In this document: positions 38,913 through 51,404 of the stretch, one piece after another
How the letters are laid out: every line of letters starts with the position of its first letter
How positions within the stretch are numbered: the first letter of the stretch is position 1
DNA from: Circinella minor
Lineage: Eukaryota > Mucoromycota > Mucoromycetes > Mucorales > Lichtheimiaceae
Reading direction: 5' to 3'
NCBI GenBank assembly: GCA_016758965.1
Contig: JAEPRB010000069.1
Span: forward strand, 104,471-168,470
DNA: 64,000 nt
Program-made: the position numbers and the translations under genes
Notes under the pieces: model-generated
Databases searched by the model: none
Told to the model about the DNA's origin: nothing
What the model saw: the letters and a program-made list of their open reading frames with translations, nothing else

Positions 38913-40600
38913 TTATATATAGACTTGATAGATTACACGCTTGTTGACTGTTGTCCGTGATGAATGTAGTATGTTGTGGTATCTTGAAAATGTTTTTTTC
39001 TTGAAGGTATCTGTTTGGTGATGATTACTTTGATAGCTTTCCTGCTGATAAGTGGCCGTTGCTGGATTAAATAATATATGGGTTAATTTCAAAAACTGTT
39101 TTTGAAGCTCATCATACACTGTTCGGATGTGCACCTCGTATAATACGAATAAAAGAAATCAAATTTCACATGTAGTAGCTATTATTATTATTATTACGCT
39201 GTGGTATCAGGTTAACTGCTCGTTTTTTGTCTTTTTTATTACTACCACTCCTTACCATTATATGAGCTAATGAATATTGTTTCAATGAAAAGTATCCCCG
39301 CGTACAATTTTGAGCTATATAAGCTTGCTGTTTTGGCAGAGCTACATCAAACGAACTTTTGGCAGTAATAAAAATATATAATCTGCAAAAAAAGTAACAG
39401 TATCAGTAGTTCTGAGGCACCCGATTAAATAAAAGCTTCCGTAATATCGATCGGCGACAGTTAACCAATTATGGATAAGCTACACAAACAATATTGATAA
39501 AATTTATTTATGCATAATATTAATAAGAGTAACATTTACTAATAAGATGTCAACAGAACATATTTTTTGAAGTCTTGTATATATACACACTGCGTAGAAA
39601 CCGCTCTATTAAATTTAAAAGTATAAATGATTTAGACTACATATTTTATCTAAGAAAGAAGGCCAACAACACAAAAGTGAAAAGAAATGACCGAAGAAAA
39701 AAACGTTTTTCAAAAAAGAATGATGTTTGTATGATAACGTTCAAAATGACGGTCCAGATCCTTTTCTTTTACTTCTTAATTCAAGTCTAACGCATTCAAA
39801 CTTGACAGCTTATATCTTAAGTTTAATATTTGCAAAATCATGTTTTGGTCGGCAAAAATAAATAAAAAAAAGCAGCTTAAAAAGGAGTAGTTTATTGGGC
39901 TACTATGTACAGTATATTGGTCAACTATGAGAATATATTATGTTTTCTAGATAAATCAACCAAAATATATGACCATATGAAAGCAAATTATCGTGGAAGT
40001 AATTGTAATGGATCATATAAAAATTATAACTTGGTTAAATGAGTCCCTCATGCAGAGAAAAAAAATAGGTACGGGAACTAGGGTAGATTGGAATCTGGAT
40101 TATTTTTTGTATTGCTTTGCTCGTAGCTATGTACAATTACTAAACCGGCTTTCGTTTTGGATGGGCTCCCACTCCTACTTTCTATATATCATTATAAAAA
40201 TACATAAAATCAAGATAACAGAAAGTCCAGCAATGATAATTACATGCTATTTTTGAAACAAGGCTACTTTTAATATTAGTCTACAGTTATCATTTGAAAA
40301 TATTTAAATAAATTGTGAGTATGGGTGTTGGGGGTGGAAACGGGACACCGCTAATATTATTATATAAATAATTAAAAAAAGATAAAGAAAAAGGAAGAAA
40401 GTAAACTTGTCAAAAAGAGTAACAAATACATACTGGCAAAATATGACGAGTATCATTGGTGTAAACAACGAGCCGATCTTTATTCATCATGTGTGCAACT
40501 TTGTTGTTGTTTTTTTTTTTTTTTTTATCGGCTAATGACTTCCATGATAGATTATGCAAGCACGTAGGTTTTGTAACGTTTTGCATATGGTGAACCAATA
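38913..40600 (-). CDS. Possible unannotated spliced gene or relic
   Basis: Several minus-strand segments have coding-like composition and splice sites. Segment 39382-39256 has a strong pyrimidine-tract/CAG acceptor and a GTAAGG donor and encodes SSFDVALPKQQAYIAQNC and then RGYFSLKQYSLAHIM. It joins in frame (phase 0) to 39134-38913, which encodes VHIRTVYDELQKQFLKLTH and ends at a TAA stop. Upstream, about 40600-40438 reads KVAHMMNKDRLVVYTNDTRH and ends at a GTATGT donor; 40191-40150 could be a small exon (KVGVGAHPKRKP). I could not find a path linking all of them without a stop, so this may be partly decayed or have further exons. No family recognised. Confidence 0.3.
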
Positions 40601-41989
40601 ATTATGCAAAAACGTTTCACCCCCAACAATCCATCCTTCTTTTGCTTCATCCCCACCACCCCCCAAAAAAGTATATATATCAGCATTATATCTCCTATAA
40701 TATAATAACAGTTGTAAGTTTGTCTCTGGCATTCTTTTAATGCATCACACTGTAAACAAAAGATAAAACATAGGCTTTATATAGAAATTATCCGTTAGTA
40801 AGGTCGGAACGTAACCTCGTATCAACAATTAATTCGATGATCCCTGGATGTTGGTAACTACTGTTATATTTACTTTTTATTAACGATTAGTAGTTGCTTA
40901 TAAGATAAAAAATGGGACAAAATCCAGCCTCTATTATTAAGTATTTAAAGAGTGTAATAGAAATCAGAAGCATGGAACGATATGGGCCATGAGCTTCTTG
41001 GACCGTTTTTCATTCCGCTGGTTTCCAGGGCATAGAACTCTATAAGCTCAGCAGTTATACGTCAATGCCTCATACATACATACGTACAGAATTTTATACA
41101 TTTTTCTGTCCCCTGTATTTAACCCCTTCTTGAAAACACTGACAAAGAAATGTTTCCCGAATTTAAACGATTGTAAGTATGCTTTTGTTATCTGCTTTTA
41201 CTTTTTTAGGAAGTGTATGATTTTGAGAGTAGAAGAAAAGTAAGAGTAAACACATGGTAATGATGTTATCTCTAATTTTCTTTTTTTGACATAAATACAT
41301 AAAGCCCCTTAAATTGGTTGGTTTCCACATTACACACGAGTAAACAGCTTTTTTTTTTTAGAATAATTATGATAAGAAAAAACTTATAATGAGTAAGTAA
41401 TAAAATTACCATAAATGATGTAAACATGAGAAAAATAGAGATAACGAAAAAAAATGGGAACTTGATAGATCACAAGAAGACGAACATTAAGTATTTATTA
41501 TGCTTTTATTAAAACATGAGTATTTTGATTTATCGTTCATCATTAAAAAACAAAAGCTTTAATAAAAGATAACAATTTATATTTTTCTTAAAAAAAGAAA
41601 AAGGTCCCCCATTCCCAATGATCGGCTACTTATTATCTGTCACGGTTTGGGTTGTATGGAGACGGTTATTTTTTTGTCTGTTGTATGACCTTTTGCCATG
41701 CTTCTTTGAACACCTTTATTATTTATTCATTTCCCCTCCCCCAAGATTTATATACATATATACTTCCAGTGTGTGTCACATAAAAAGAAACTTGGGGGAT
41801 TATAAAGAGATCAACACTATAAACTACACTTTCCTTTTGTTCTAGTCTTTTGAGAAACCACTCCTAAATAATATCTTTCTCTTCTCTCCTTCCACCCCCC
41901 CTATTTTACTTTACATTATTTAAGAGAAGGATTATATATACCTCCTCTTTCACTGTCCCCCCCCCCAAGAAAAAAAAAGAGGGTTCGAA

Positions 41990-42100
41990 ATGCAAAAATT
42001 GTTATCGCACAGATCGGTTTCGTTCCGTTCAACATGCGTCTTGATAGACAATCGCTTTTCCAACCATTTACAATTACCTTATAAATGCCCAATACAATAA
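41990..42100 (+). other. Small ORF upstream of the C2H2 zinc-finger gene
   Basis: A 36-codon ATG frame ending in TAA, starting MQKLLSHRSVSFRS and ending LPYKCPIQ, in the probable 5' leader of the zinc-finger gene. A second short ATG frame (42034-42084) overlaps it. It could act as an upstream ORF reducing translation, or be the first exon of an alternative transcript. The last codons resemble the first zinc-finger segment of the main gene (PYKCPMC). Confidence 0.35.
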
Positions 42101-42279
42101 AAAATCACAGGTACACATATTATTCATACCTTGTTCTTGTTCTTGTTTATTTTTTTTTAACCATTTTATTGTATTATATATCATTAACACCAGAGGTGTA
42201 ATTATACATCACATAACTCCTTTGTTTGAGCAACGCGTTGCTAATTACTAATATAATTTTTACTTGTAAGAGAAAAAAT

Positions 42280-43077
42280 ATGCCAGCGATCCGGAACAAC
42301 AAGACAGCACCTCGTCCATATAAATGCCCAATGTGCTCAAAGGCATTTTATCGATTGGAACACCAAACACGTCATATCCGAACTCATACGGGTGAAAAGC
42401 CTCATTTATGCACTTTTCCAGGTTGTGAAAAACGATTCTCTCGAAGTGACGAACTAACTCGACATGTTCGAATCCATACTTCACCTGGAAGCAATAAACG
42501 TTACCGATCTGATTGTCGATCTATAAGCTTAACATCATCATCGCCATTTCCTTTTTATTATTCTTTACGTCATGAACAACTAGAACAGCAACAACAGTTT
42601 TATTATGACGATTATTATTATTATCATCGTCACTATAACAGCCATCACTCTTGTCAAGAGTGCATAGCAATAGCGATTGCTGAGCAAGAAGAAGCATGCC
42701 AAAACCATCATCAACAGTACTATCATCAACAGCAACAAAAACAACGCTCAATTATGCATTATTCTTCTTTATCACCGCAATATTCCAGTTGTTCAGATTC
42801 TGATAGCGATTTTTTGCGTACACCTGAAAGTTCGCCTATTCAACGTCCTTTACTACCACCACCTTCTTCAACATCTATTTCTTCGCAACGACAAGAACAA
42901 CAACAATGGAAATTACCGCCAATATTGGTTCAACAATCATCAACAAAGAAACCTACACCACTTGAATGCAGCACAGTATATATGCCCCTTTCTCCTCCTC
43001 CAACTTTTTATGATAACAATGCCTCAATTGGTAACACAACGACAAAGTTACCTTCTATTCGCTCTCTACTATTTTAA
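42280..43077 (+). CDS. C2H2 zinc-finger transcription factor, CreA/Mig1-like
   Basis: 265 aa from the ATG at 42280 ([19 protein letters not shown]). An in-frame upstream codon at 42226 would add 18 residues. Two adjacent C2H2 fingers occupy about residues 14-66: [19 protein letters not shown], a TGEKPH linker, [20 protein letters not shown] and VRIHT. The finger sequences and linker match the CreA/Mig1 carbon-catabolite repressor group, which binds GC-rich sites (SYGGRG-type) upstream of glucose-repressed genes. The rest is low-complexity (Gln, His, Tyr, Ser and Pro-rich), with a short C-terminal [12 protein letters not shown] motif similar to a repression tail. No intron is evident inside the CDS. 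Confidence 0.85.
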   Translation: MPAIRNNKTAPRPYKCPMCSKAFYRLEHQTRHIRTHTGEKPHLCTFPGCEKRFSRSDELTRHVRIHTSPGSNKRYRSDCRSISLTSSSPFPFYYSLRHEQLEQQQQFYYDDYYYYHRHYNSHHSCQECIAIAIAEQEEACQNHHQQYYHQQQQKQRSIMHYSSLSPQYSSCSDSDSDFLRTPESSPIQRPLLPPPSSTSISSQRQEQQQWKLPPILVQQSSTKKPTPLECSTVYMPLSPPPTFYDNNASIGNTTTKLPSIRSLLF

Positions 43078-44038
43078 ACAGCATATCCTTGTAATATGAT
43101 TAAGCAGCAAAAAATTATAATCAACCACTCCTTTACTTTAGCTATTTTTCACTCTTTTTTTATTACTAACAATAACTATTATCAATCGTTGAAACAATTA
43201 TGTAAAATTTCCTCGAACAGCATTAACAATCAACTATCACTTTTTATATATTCAATTTATCAGCCTTTTTTATCATAGCTCATATATATTATTTTTGACT
43301 TCCCACGTATTATTAGTTTGTACATTTGTATGCTTACTTCTTTATATTTACTTTTCTTTATACCTTTATGAATTGCATTCTTTTTTTTCTGTTTATCCTA
43401 TTTGCTCTATTTGTTCGAACAATCCAAAATACCATATTGAAAAAGTATTCTCATCCATTTATTTATGTACATTTAGTTGTAAACTCTTTTTTTAAAAATT
43501 CTGTTCAATAAATATTAACATCTACCTTATGGTTCGCGAACAGCACTGTGAGTTAAATATGTACAACCAAATTATTTACTTCTATTGTATATCTATAATG
43601 TGGAAAAAATCATGCAAAGCGTTATTAGTATTTAGATTACATATAAATTATAACTCAATCGTCAAATGAGTGAAACAGGGATATTGATTAGATAAAGAAT
43701 ATTGTTGAAGGAAGCCTTCTCAAAAAATCCCAATTTAAGCTTACGCAACTAAGAGTCCTCTCGAATTTAATTTGAATCATTGTAACATATTTTGTATGTG
43801 TTTTTTCCCGTACAAAACAAGATCATATTATTAGATAAGACAAAAGAACAAAAAAAAAAGGTAACAGAATTATCAATGCATATACAATAATTTAACAAAA
43901 TAAATATGGGTGTGTTGAGTGTGAGTGTGTTATATAATGGAGTTGAGCATGAATTTTTATGGAAATCGATGAGGGGAAGAAATGCCTTGGAAAAGGATAA
44001 GGGAATTATATGAATTTGAAAAGAGAAAAATGAAAAAT
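43078..44038. other. Convergent intergenic region
   Basis: 3' flanks of the zinc-finger gene and of the minus-strand gene that ends at 44039. T-rich on the left half. Open frames at 43096-43511 are Phe/Ile/Tyr-rich low-complexity and are not supported. Confidence 0.45.
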
Positions 44039-46077
44039 TTAGTTACAATCATTATTACTATTATTAATTATATTGCTCTTGTTACCATTTTCATTATCGT
44101 TGTTGTCGTTATTTTTGTTATTTTCTGCAGCAATAGCAGCTCGACGGTTTTCTGATGACATAACCAACCCGTTCGGATGGAACCAATAGATCGTCATAAA
44201 TTTTTGCTGTAATTCATTCACTAAAAGCGACGTGATCCCACTATTTCGACCCTTATTCGTCATTGTCGTAGGTGTCACATCCCAATGAATTGTTTGATCC
44301 CATCGACCGGAGCTTAGACCTGTGATAAACTCGTCCCATTCATTATTCGTAAAAGTCAGGTGTAATTTAGAACCACTTAATTCCTTGGTCATTAATAAGA
44401 CACCTTGTCCCACCACCTTGGTCAATTGCATCATACGCTCACCCACTACTATATTTCTTCGGAACGCAGCCCAATTGGTTTCCGTTAATAATGGTTCAAT
44501 CCAACTCCTGTATGCTTTCATATTGGCATTTCGATCGCGATCTCGGTCGCGATCCGAAGCATAAGATGCCAAAAAGTCACTATTATTATTGAACACCTCG
44601 CTACCCCATTGTGGCATCTTTACAACTTCATTGGGGAACAAAACAGCAAAGGTGGTTTGAAACTGTTCAAACGCCAAATAAAGTCGGAAATAATCGGTAT
44701 TATAATAAATGCCGTTTTGATTCATACCATTATCAAGATGAGGCTTCATGTTAGAGTGGTTGGTCAAGATACGTAAAGAGGGCTCCAAAAGCTCTGCTGC
44801 TCTTTCTGGTGATCCAACAGATTCAGTGGTCAATGGTTGTACTTGTTCAATAGCTAATGAATAACATTCTGGTAATCGTTCTGCTTTTTGTTCCAAATCG
44901 GTAATAGTGATACTACGCATACGTCCAATAATATCATCACCTAAAAAATGCGCATTAAAATTGTTATAGTTTAGGATTTAAACTTTTTCTATAAATATTT
45001 CTTGGATTTCCTTTCTCTCTCCCTTACGTTTTTGCTTCTTTGTCTCTCCTTTTTTTCAATTAACTTACGTCTTTGTTCAAATTCACCATGACGATGGGGT
45101 ATCTTTGGTTTTTTAGTCACAATGGGTGAAGGTGTCATTAAATCCGTAGGTTGATCACTTGTTTGACGCTTTCTCTTGCGCATTAACGAAGCATGGGTTA
45201 AAATTCCATGCTCAGCATATCGTTGAAGTAATACAGGTTCCCGAGTAATCCGACCATCTTGGTAATAGAAACCGCGTTGTTTGGGTTCCATCACAATCTC
45301 TTTAGCATGTTCACCTGCTGCTTCACTATAATCTAAAGAATCTCCAAGAGGTGTAAATGTAGGTCCTTTCACTGAAGAAGCGGGAGAATTAGCTGTTGTG
45401 GAAGGAGGTGGCAAATGAAGTGGATGTGTTGGTGACGAAGGAACTGTATCAGCAGGATACAATGGGCGAAAATTGGTATAGGGTCGTACTGTATAAGCAT
45501 CTGTCGAGGTATTTTCAGAAAGTAGTGGTGATCTTGTTGTTGATCCTGAAGCTGTTTGTTTTTGTTGTGTATGTTGTTGTTGAGCTTGAGCTACTCCTGC
45601 TTCAGCTTGATGGCGCTGATGTCTCATATAAGGTACTGATAAGAGTTTTGTAACGGGAGAAGCTGACGTAGAAGTGGATGAAACAGACGAGGAAGACATG
45701 GAAGCGGTATCAGCCCATATTTTTTCTTTTGAGCTACGTGAACAACAACTACTTGTTCCCGGCAATCGAACTGCATAAGCACCAGAGCCTCGGTCATCGA
45801 ACACAATTTTATTTTCATGAACAGGTTTATGGAATTTAACATGGTCACCTAAAGCATAGGAGACACAAAAGAATAGACGAGCCAAACGTTCCGGATCTCG
45901 TTTTTTACGAAGTACTTGCTTGATTATGCGAAAAAGATCTAATAGATTTTCGTCACATAGTATATCTTCCGCTTGTGGTTCATACAATTGACCTGCAGTT
46001 GCATGTAAAAGACAATAATCGCCCAGAGAAGAAGAAGTAGAAGGTTGAAGAGTTTGAGTATTATTGCGCTGGCTCAT
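44039..46077 (-). CDS. Protein of unknown function, probably nuclear
   Basis: 636 aa from two exons, 46077-45069 and 44940-44039, joined by a short GT-AG intron that keeps the frame (EFEQRR into DDIIGRM). The N-terminal block (GDYCLLHATAGQLYEPQAED; LLDLFRIIKQVLRKKRDPER; LARLFFCVSYALGDHVKFHK) and a C-terminal block (YYNTDYFRLYLAFEQFQTTF; SWIEPLLTETNWAAFRRNIV; NNEWDEFITGLSSGRWDQTI) look well folded. They are separated by a Ser/Thr/Pro/Gln-rich linker. Basic clusters RKRKRQ and KKPKIPHR suggest a nuclear protein. I do not recognise either block. A chromatin or transcription cofactor is possible but unproven. The C-terminus is an Asn-rich tail from a microsatellite. Confidence 0.75.
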
Positions 46078-46525
46078 TCGAATATTTTGAAAGTATATTA
46101 TTTTATATATTTGTAGTAATTATATGTAACAGTATAATACAAATAAAAATAGGTAAGAATATAGAAATATAGAAATATAGTAATAGAAACAAAAATATAA
46201 GAAAAAAAGAAAAAATGGGTATTCTTGTAACTCAACTCAACCAGAAGAGAAGAGCAAGAGAAAAAAAAAGTTTCTATGAAACACCTTGCTTTTTGTTGTG
46301 GGGTAGTGTGTCGGGAACATCCATTTTATTTTCTCAGTTTATGTGGGAAAAATAGTAGATTTTATTTTTAAGGTATCTATGCTGTTTATGTCTAATACTT
46401 TATATATCTTTTCATCTGTTACTCCGAACAGCCTGCTTTTTCTTCTTTTTTTAATTAATATTACTGTGAGAAGTTGAATGTAAATATCTCTATTTAGGTT
46501 TCAAGAGAAAACAAGAAAATTAGAT
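46078..46525. other. Intergenic region
   Basis: Spacer between two minus-strand genes: promoter side of the unknown gene and 3' side of the thiamine pyrophosphokinase gene. A tandem GAAATATA-type repeat sits at about 46160-46182. No coding signal. Confidence 0.45.
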
Positions 46526-48094
46526 CTATTCATCATCGTCCTCCACGTAATTCTCATCAATATCTTGACCAATCTTTTGAGTCTCTTTCAATTCAATTGT
46601 CCAAACAAGTGGGGAGTCCGTTTCTACTTCGATCAAATCTTGAGCAATAGCATTGGAAGTACTCACCATGCCTCCAAAATGACACTTATGATTCACTGTA
46701 TTATAATATTTAGGGTCAATTTTAATTACACATTCACCACTTTTTTTTGTGTGAGATTATTTTACTCTTTTAAAATACTTGCCCAGATTCCATCTCAACC
46801 CTCGGGTTGTCAAGGTAGCAGGGGCACCGATAGGGATCAACCCACAGGTAGGGCCTAATATATTAATTGAGAACTTCCGATCTGACTAATTGCCGGTTGC
46901 TCGCGCCTTCTATCTTTATTTTTTTTTGTCCCACACAAAGTGTACAACCAACCATTTTTATCTTTCCTTCTATAATCTTCCCCCATGATTTCCCGCCCCT
47001 CCCCGTTCTTCTCTTTTTTTTTATTTATTAACGAATAATCACAAACCTTCATAATCAGGCTGACAGTGAATATGATGAGTGCCCTGTGCGTTGTATATAT
47101 ACACGGAGAAAGTCAAAATCAAAAACACATAAAAACTTTTGGAAATAACAGACGAATATGATGGTTATCCCTCTCCACTTTAAAGACAATATTTACCTTA
47201 TCCAGCAAAATTGTTAAACTATCATCACTAACAAGAATTGTTCTTCGTTCCACTTCATCCAACATAGTATATAATATATTGATATTTTGCATTGTTTGAT
47301 CAAATCGACCACCGATGGCAGGAAGTGCAACAATATCAAACTATTTAAACAGTACGGATGAATGAATGGTTTACTATATAATTTAACGACACTTAATATA
47401 CATAACACTTACCACTTTGCCAACTTGTTCTTCTTTTTCCTTTAATAAAGAAATAACCTTTTGAAAATCGGTTGAATCTTGTTCTGCCACCTTTGTGATT
47501 TTTACATCCTATAACAGAGACAAAAAGTGGCATCATATGATGAGATTTTTATTATATATATTTCGATATATATTGTATTTTATCCAAAACTTTTACCATG
47601 CTTTCATAAAATTCTCTAACATCTGGTCTTAATGAATCTAAATCACCACCAATTTCATCTGGTACATATCTATCATATAAGTGAGTAAATAATAAATAAA
47701 TAAACAAATAGAATCGTCTGTGCTCCCCAATAATGACTTCTTGGTAACACCAACTCAATTTTTTCTTAGCATACAATCGAAGTTTATGTTTATCATGTTT
47801 AAACGTATCATAAAGTTGATTTGATCCACCGTCAGCACAGTACCGAAATGAGGCTAAAATATTTTAACGATAGAAAGAATTGAAAGGTATTGTTATGTTA
47901 AGGGTGGCATAAAGTACATGCGCGAAATAAAATAAAATAAACCCGAGCTGCATACCGTTTGCCCAAAGACGATTGAAGATCTCCAAATGCTTAATCGGTT
48001 GATTTAATATAATAAGTGCAAACTGTTTGACTTTGGCATTTTTAGCGAGAATATTTGAAGGACACCAATGCGTAATTAACTTTAAACTGTTCAT
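46526..48094 (-). CDS. THI80: Thiamine pyrophosphokinase
   Basis: 269 aa from eight short exons: 48094-47956, 47853-47775, 47669-47597, 47508-47413, 47340-47197, 47083-47047, 46854-46783, 46695-46526. It transfers pyrophosphate from ATP to thiamine, giving the cofactor thiamine diphosphate in the cytosol. Family motifs appear in order: KQFALIILNQPI, FRYCADGGSNQLYDT, VPDEIGGDLDSLRPDV (catalytic GDLDS), KVAEQDSTDFQKVI, LPAIGGRFDQTMQNINIL, HIHCQPDYEGPTCGLIPIGA, TTRGLRWNL and FGGMVSTSNAI. Length matches the family. The intron between the seventh and eighth exons has a GC donor (GCAAGT) with a normal CAG acceptor; without that splice the conserved GLRWNL to FGGMVSTSN join is lost. The C-terminus is an acidic tail. 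Confidence 0.93.
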
Positions 48095-50312
48095 TGTGTG
48101 TGTTTATAAATGGAGGTGTAAGGAATAGATTGGTGGGAAGCCAAGTTTAAGCACAGTTGAATAGTTCCTGGAAAAAGAGATGAGGGTAACTGAGATTAAA
48201 TAAAATGAATCGAAGTTTGTGCTATTCGACCTGGATCTACACTTAACTTTCACATTTATATACTTTGACTTAAGCACAGTTTTTACGAACAGGGAGATGT
48301 TAAGATTAAAAAGATTTCCATCCAGTGGAAAGAAATCGGTGGTACAATTTACTGTCGTGATCATAAGAGGATAGCAGAATTTTCCTTTTTGATAAGATGT
48401 TGTAGCAGCAATCCAATAACGAGCAATAGAACTCTGATTAAACGTGATACAATTGGAAGTCTTATAAGTGGCTTCTTTTTTCGTCTTTTACAATGTTAGA
48501 AGGTAATTATATCATGTGCTAAAGCAGGAGGTATATCTTTGACTCGACTGTTGAAACATAATAAAATGCTTTTGTAAACGCTTCTCACCGTCCTGCCTAA
48601 ATTTTTTTTCAAAAAGATATTGAAACACATTTTTATGTTCTATGCTTTCAATACAAAGCATTCCAATAGCTTTTTTTATTTCTAAAACAGTATTGAGAAA
48701 AAATTATACTACCAATTTTTTCTTCACTGAACACCATCCCATGTTAGTTTTTATATACCTATGCGTGACTGATCAGGTGAGGTCTCTCTTATCACTTACA
48801 ATTCTGCTGAATGATAGAAATCATAAAGGATCCGTTTAATAAGTCATCAAAAATACAGTATATTATCGATACAATAACTCAGTCATATTTTTTTTAAAGG
48901 AACAAAAGGATCATCGATGGATCGAACACACTGTTGGTTTATCTTTTGTCTTTTTTTTTCAAGTCTGGATGGGTCCAAGATGCCAATTTAAATAAGTGAA
49001 AAAAAAGTTCATGGTTGTTTAGAAGCAGGGACTTCAATGTTCTTTTTTCAAGCATTTTTAAAGAAGATTATATATATTATATAATTAGTTAATTATCACT
49101 TTCCATCTTGAATATGTCCACCTTATTTTTTTTTCCTATTCTATCTTCTTCTTACAAACATTCTATTGTTGATAGATTCTTGTGTGTTTGCTTAGATTTT
49201 AGTTTATTGCCAAATATGTCGGTATGATAAGTTTTATTTTGTTTTAAGTTTAGTTTCTAATAATGTCATTTATTAATTTGTTGAAAGTTTGTCCATTGAA
49301 GCTGTCAGTTTATATTCCATAGACTTTTGCATAATCTATAAATAATGATGGTCACTGTGGTGCAAGCTGTTTTTTTTTTGTTGCTGTAGTATATGTCAAA
49401 CAATATGACGCTCCTGTTTCTATCCCACTGACCACCGTGGTAATTAGTGTTAGCATGTTGCTGATTGTATATATGGACGTATTACCAAGATACCTATATC
49501 ATCAGTCTGGGTTAGTGTACTCGTTATTTATTATAATAAATAAAACGCTACTACATTTAGCCTTCTACGTGTGCGTTCATATAAGTAGACGTATTGGAGA
49601 AATAACTCTTTTACGTACATTCAAGATGTAAAATATAAATTTCTCTACTAATATAAAATATACGTTTTCTCATGTGTCTATGATTTGGAACAAAAAAAGG
49701 CTACCATGACGAATATACTGTCTTGCATTTATTTATTATTTCCTGTAGCTATCACAATAATGTACAGTCTCATCAGTTTTTACTGTAAATTGTACTGAAA
49801 CGGGATTTATTTTCAACCTTAGTGACAGGTCAAAATTCATAAAGTTGCACATATTAACTCTGCCCAAATATATTGATTTGTAAATATATTATTGGTTCAA
49901 TGAACAACATTTTAACTATTAAGGTGATGATTAGCAGTATCCTTCCCCCAGGAAGTTTAACCTTACTGAATTCTGTACGTTAGCACACAATGTCAATATA
50001 TAAAATAAGGAAAGAGATCATTGGCAAAACCGAAGAAATGACAGTGAATACATAATTACTAATTCATATCATATTATAGTAAAGCAATAATGAAAATAAT
50101 GAAAAATGAGCAGATAAGTTTCTAAAGATTAAATGGTATTTAAGCGAAGTGGAACCTTGTTATTATACGTGAGTTGAGTGACTTTAATTACCATGTTGAT
50201 TCAGACTTAGATAAAAAAAACCGATCAGTTTATTTGTATTTTTTTCAACCAAATTATACTTATTTATTCACTTGTTTTTTACATGCTTTACAATCAATCT
50301 CATTTATTTATT
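48095..50312. other. Intergenic region, AT-rich
   Basis: No gene recognised. A plus-strand open stretch at about 48285-48490 (VKIKKISIQWKEIGGTIYCR, and onwards) has near-normal amino-acid composition but lacks a start, splice context or family motif. The rest is AT-rich. Confidence 0.45.
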
Positions 50313-51327
50313 TTATCTTCGATAACCCCCTCGATATCTAGATCCTGTTTGCTTATTGACTTGAGGAACAATCACGCCACTCGAGCTGGGCCTGGGAAGT
50401 CCATTAACGTTGCTATTACCCCGTGGGAAATCCATTGCATGTTGTTGTCTTTGTTGCCTTGCTGCATTATTTACATTCATGGTGCCTGACCGGGTTGGTT
50501 GCGGGATCGCGTTCCAATTATTACTTCCTGTACCTCTTTGTAATTGTGTATTATTGTGATTATTATTGTTGTTGTTGCTGTTGTTATAGCTGCCACGATA
50601 TGATGATTGTGATACTGGTGGTGATGGTTGTTTCCTTGGTTGATTTCTTACTTGTTCTCTTTGTTCTCTGCTGTTAGGATAAGGTTCGTGTTGATGTCGA
50701 TTACGATTACGCTGTATTTGCGCTACTGGCTGATGATGATGTGAAGAGTTTGATTCCTCACGGCGACGATTATTACCATTATATTGTTGTGAGTTTTGTT
50801 GCTGTTGTTGTCGTCCATAACGTGAAGTTCTATCTCCGAAGAAATCATCTAAGTCATCTCGACTGTGATCTCTTTCTCTTTCTCTTCCTCCTCTCCGGCT
50901 ATCTCCACTCCTTCGTTCACTTGAATAATTTCGTCGATATTCTGAAGAACTACTTCCTCTTGATGGTGTTTCAGAAATAAATCGTTGGTCACGTCGGGTA
51001 CTGTCGATTGAAAATGGTGTACGGAATTGCCTTAAATGATCAGGTATTGTTGGACATTCCTGAAATATGAACTAGTTAGCCTCTACAACAAACTTGGTCA
51101 TCACACAAACCAACCCTATCTACTTCCTTTTCCACTTTATTTTAAAATAATAAAAATGCTTACATCACCATAATGATATTGACTACCACAAGAGTAGCAA
51201 TACCGAGCAATAGGCTCAGAAGGTGGTGTAGGATTATCTAGTTTGATATATGTATGAACGATAGTGGGACATTGCTAAATTACTCAACATGGTGTAGCAG
51301 TATATATGGTAAGTAAACGAATATGCA

Positions 51328-51404
<77 letters not shown>

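Larger units (their letters stand above)
36136..42279. other. Large gene-poor region between divergent genes
   Basis: A 6.1-kb AT-rich gap between the minus-strand histidine kinase and the plus-strand zinc-finger gene. Most of it has no coding signal. Exon-like segments occur on the minus strand at 38913-40600 (listed separately). The last 400 bp hold a pyrimidine-rich leader, C-runs at 41957-41966 and a small ORF upstream of the zinc-finger gene. Confidence 0.5.

Noticed and set aside
38900..40700. Resemblance of LSWKSLADKKK to an HMG-box helix, suggesting a mating-type (sex) locus
   Set aside because: Only one short segment fits, no complete HMG box can be assembled, and the usual flanking genes (RNA helicase, triose-phosphate transporter) are absent.
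46565..46858. Plus-strand ORF with a proline/glycine-rich end
   Set aside because: Antisense shadow of the last two exons of thiamine pyrophosphokinase.
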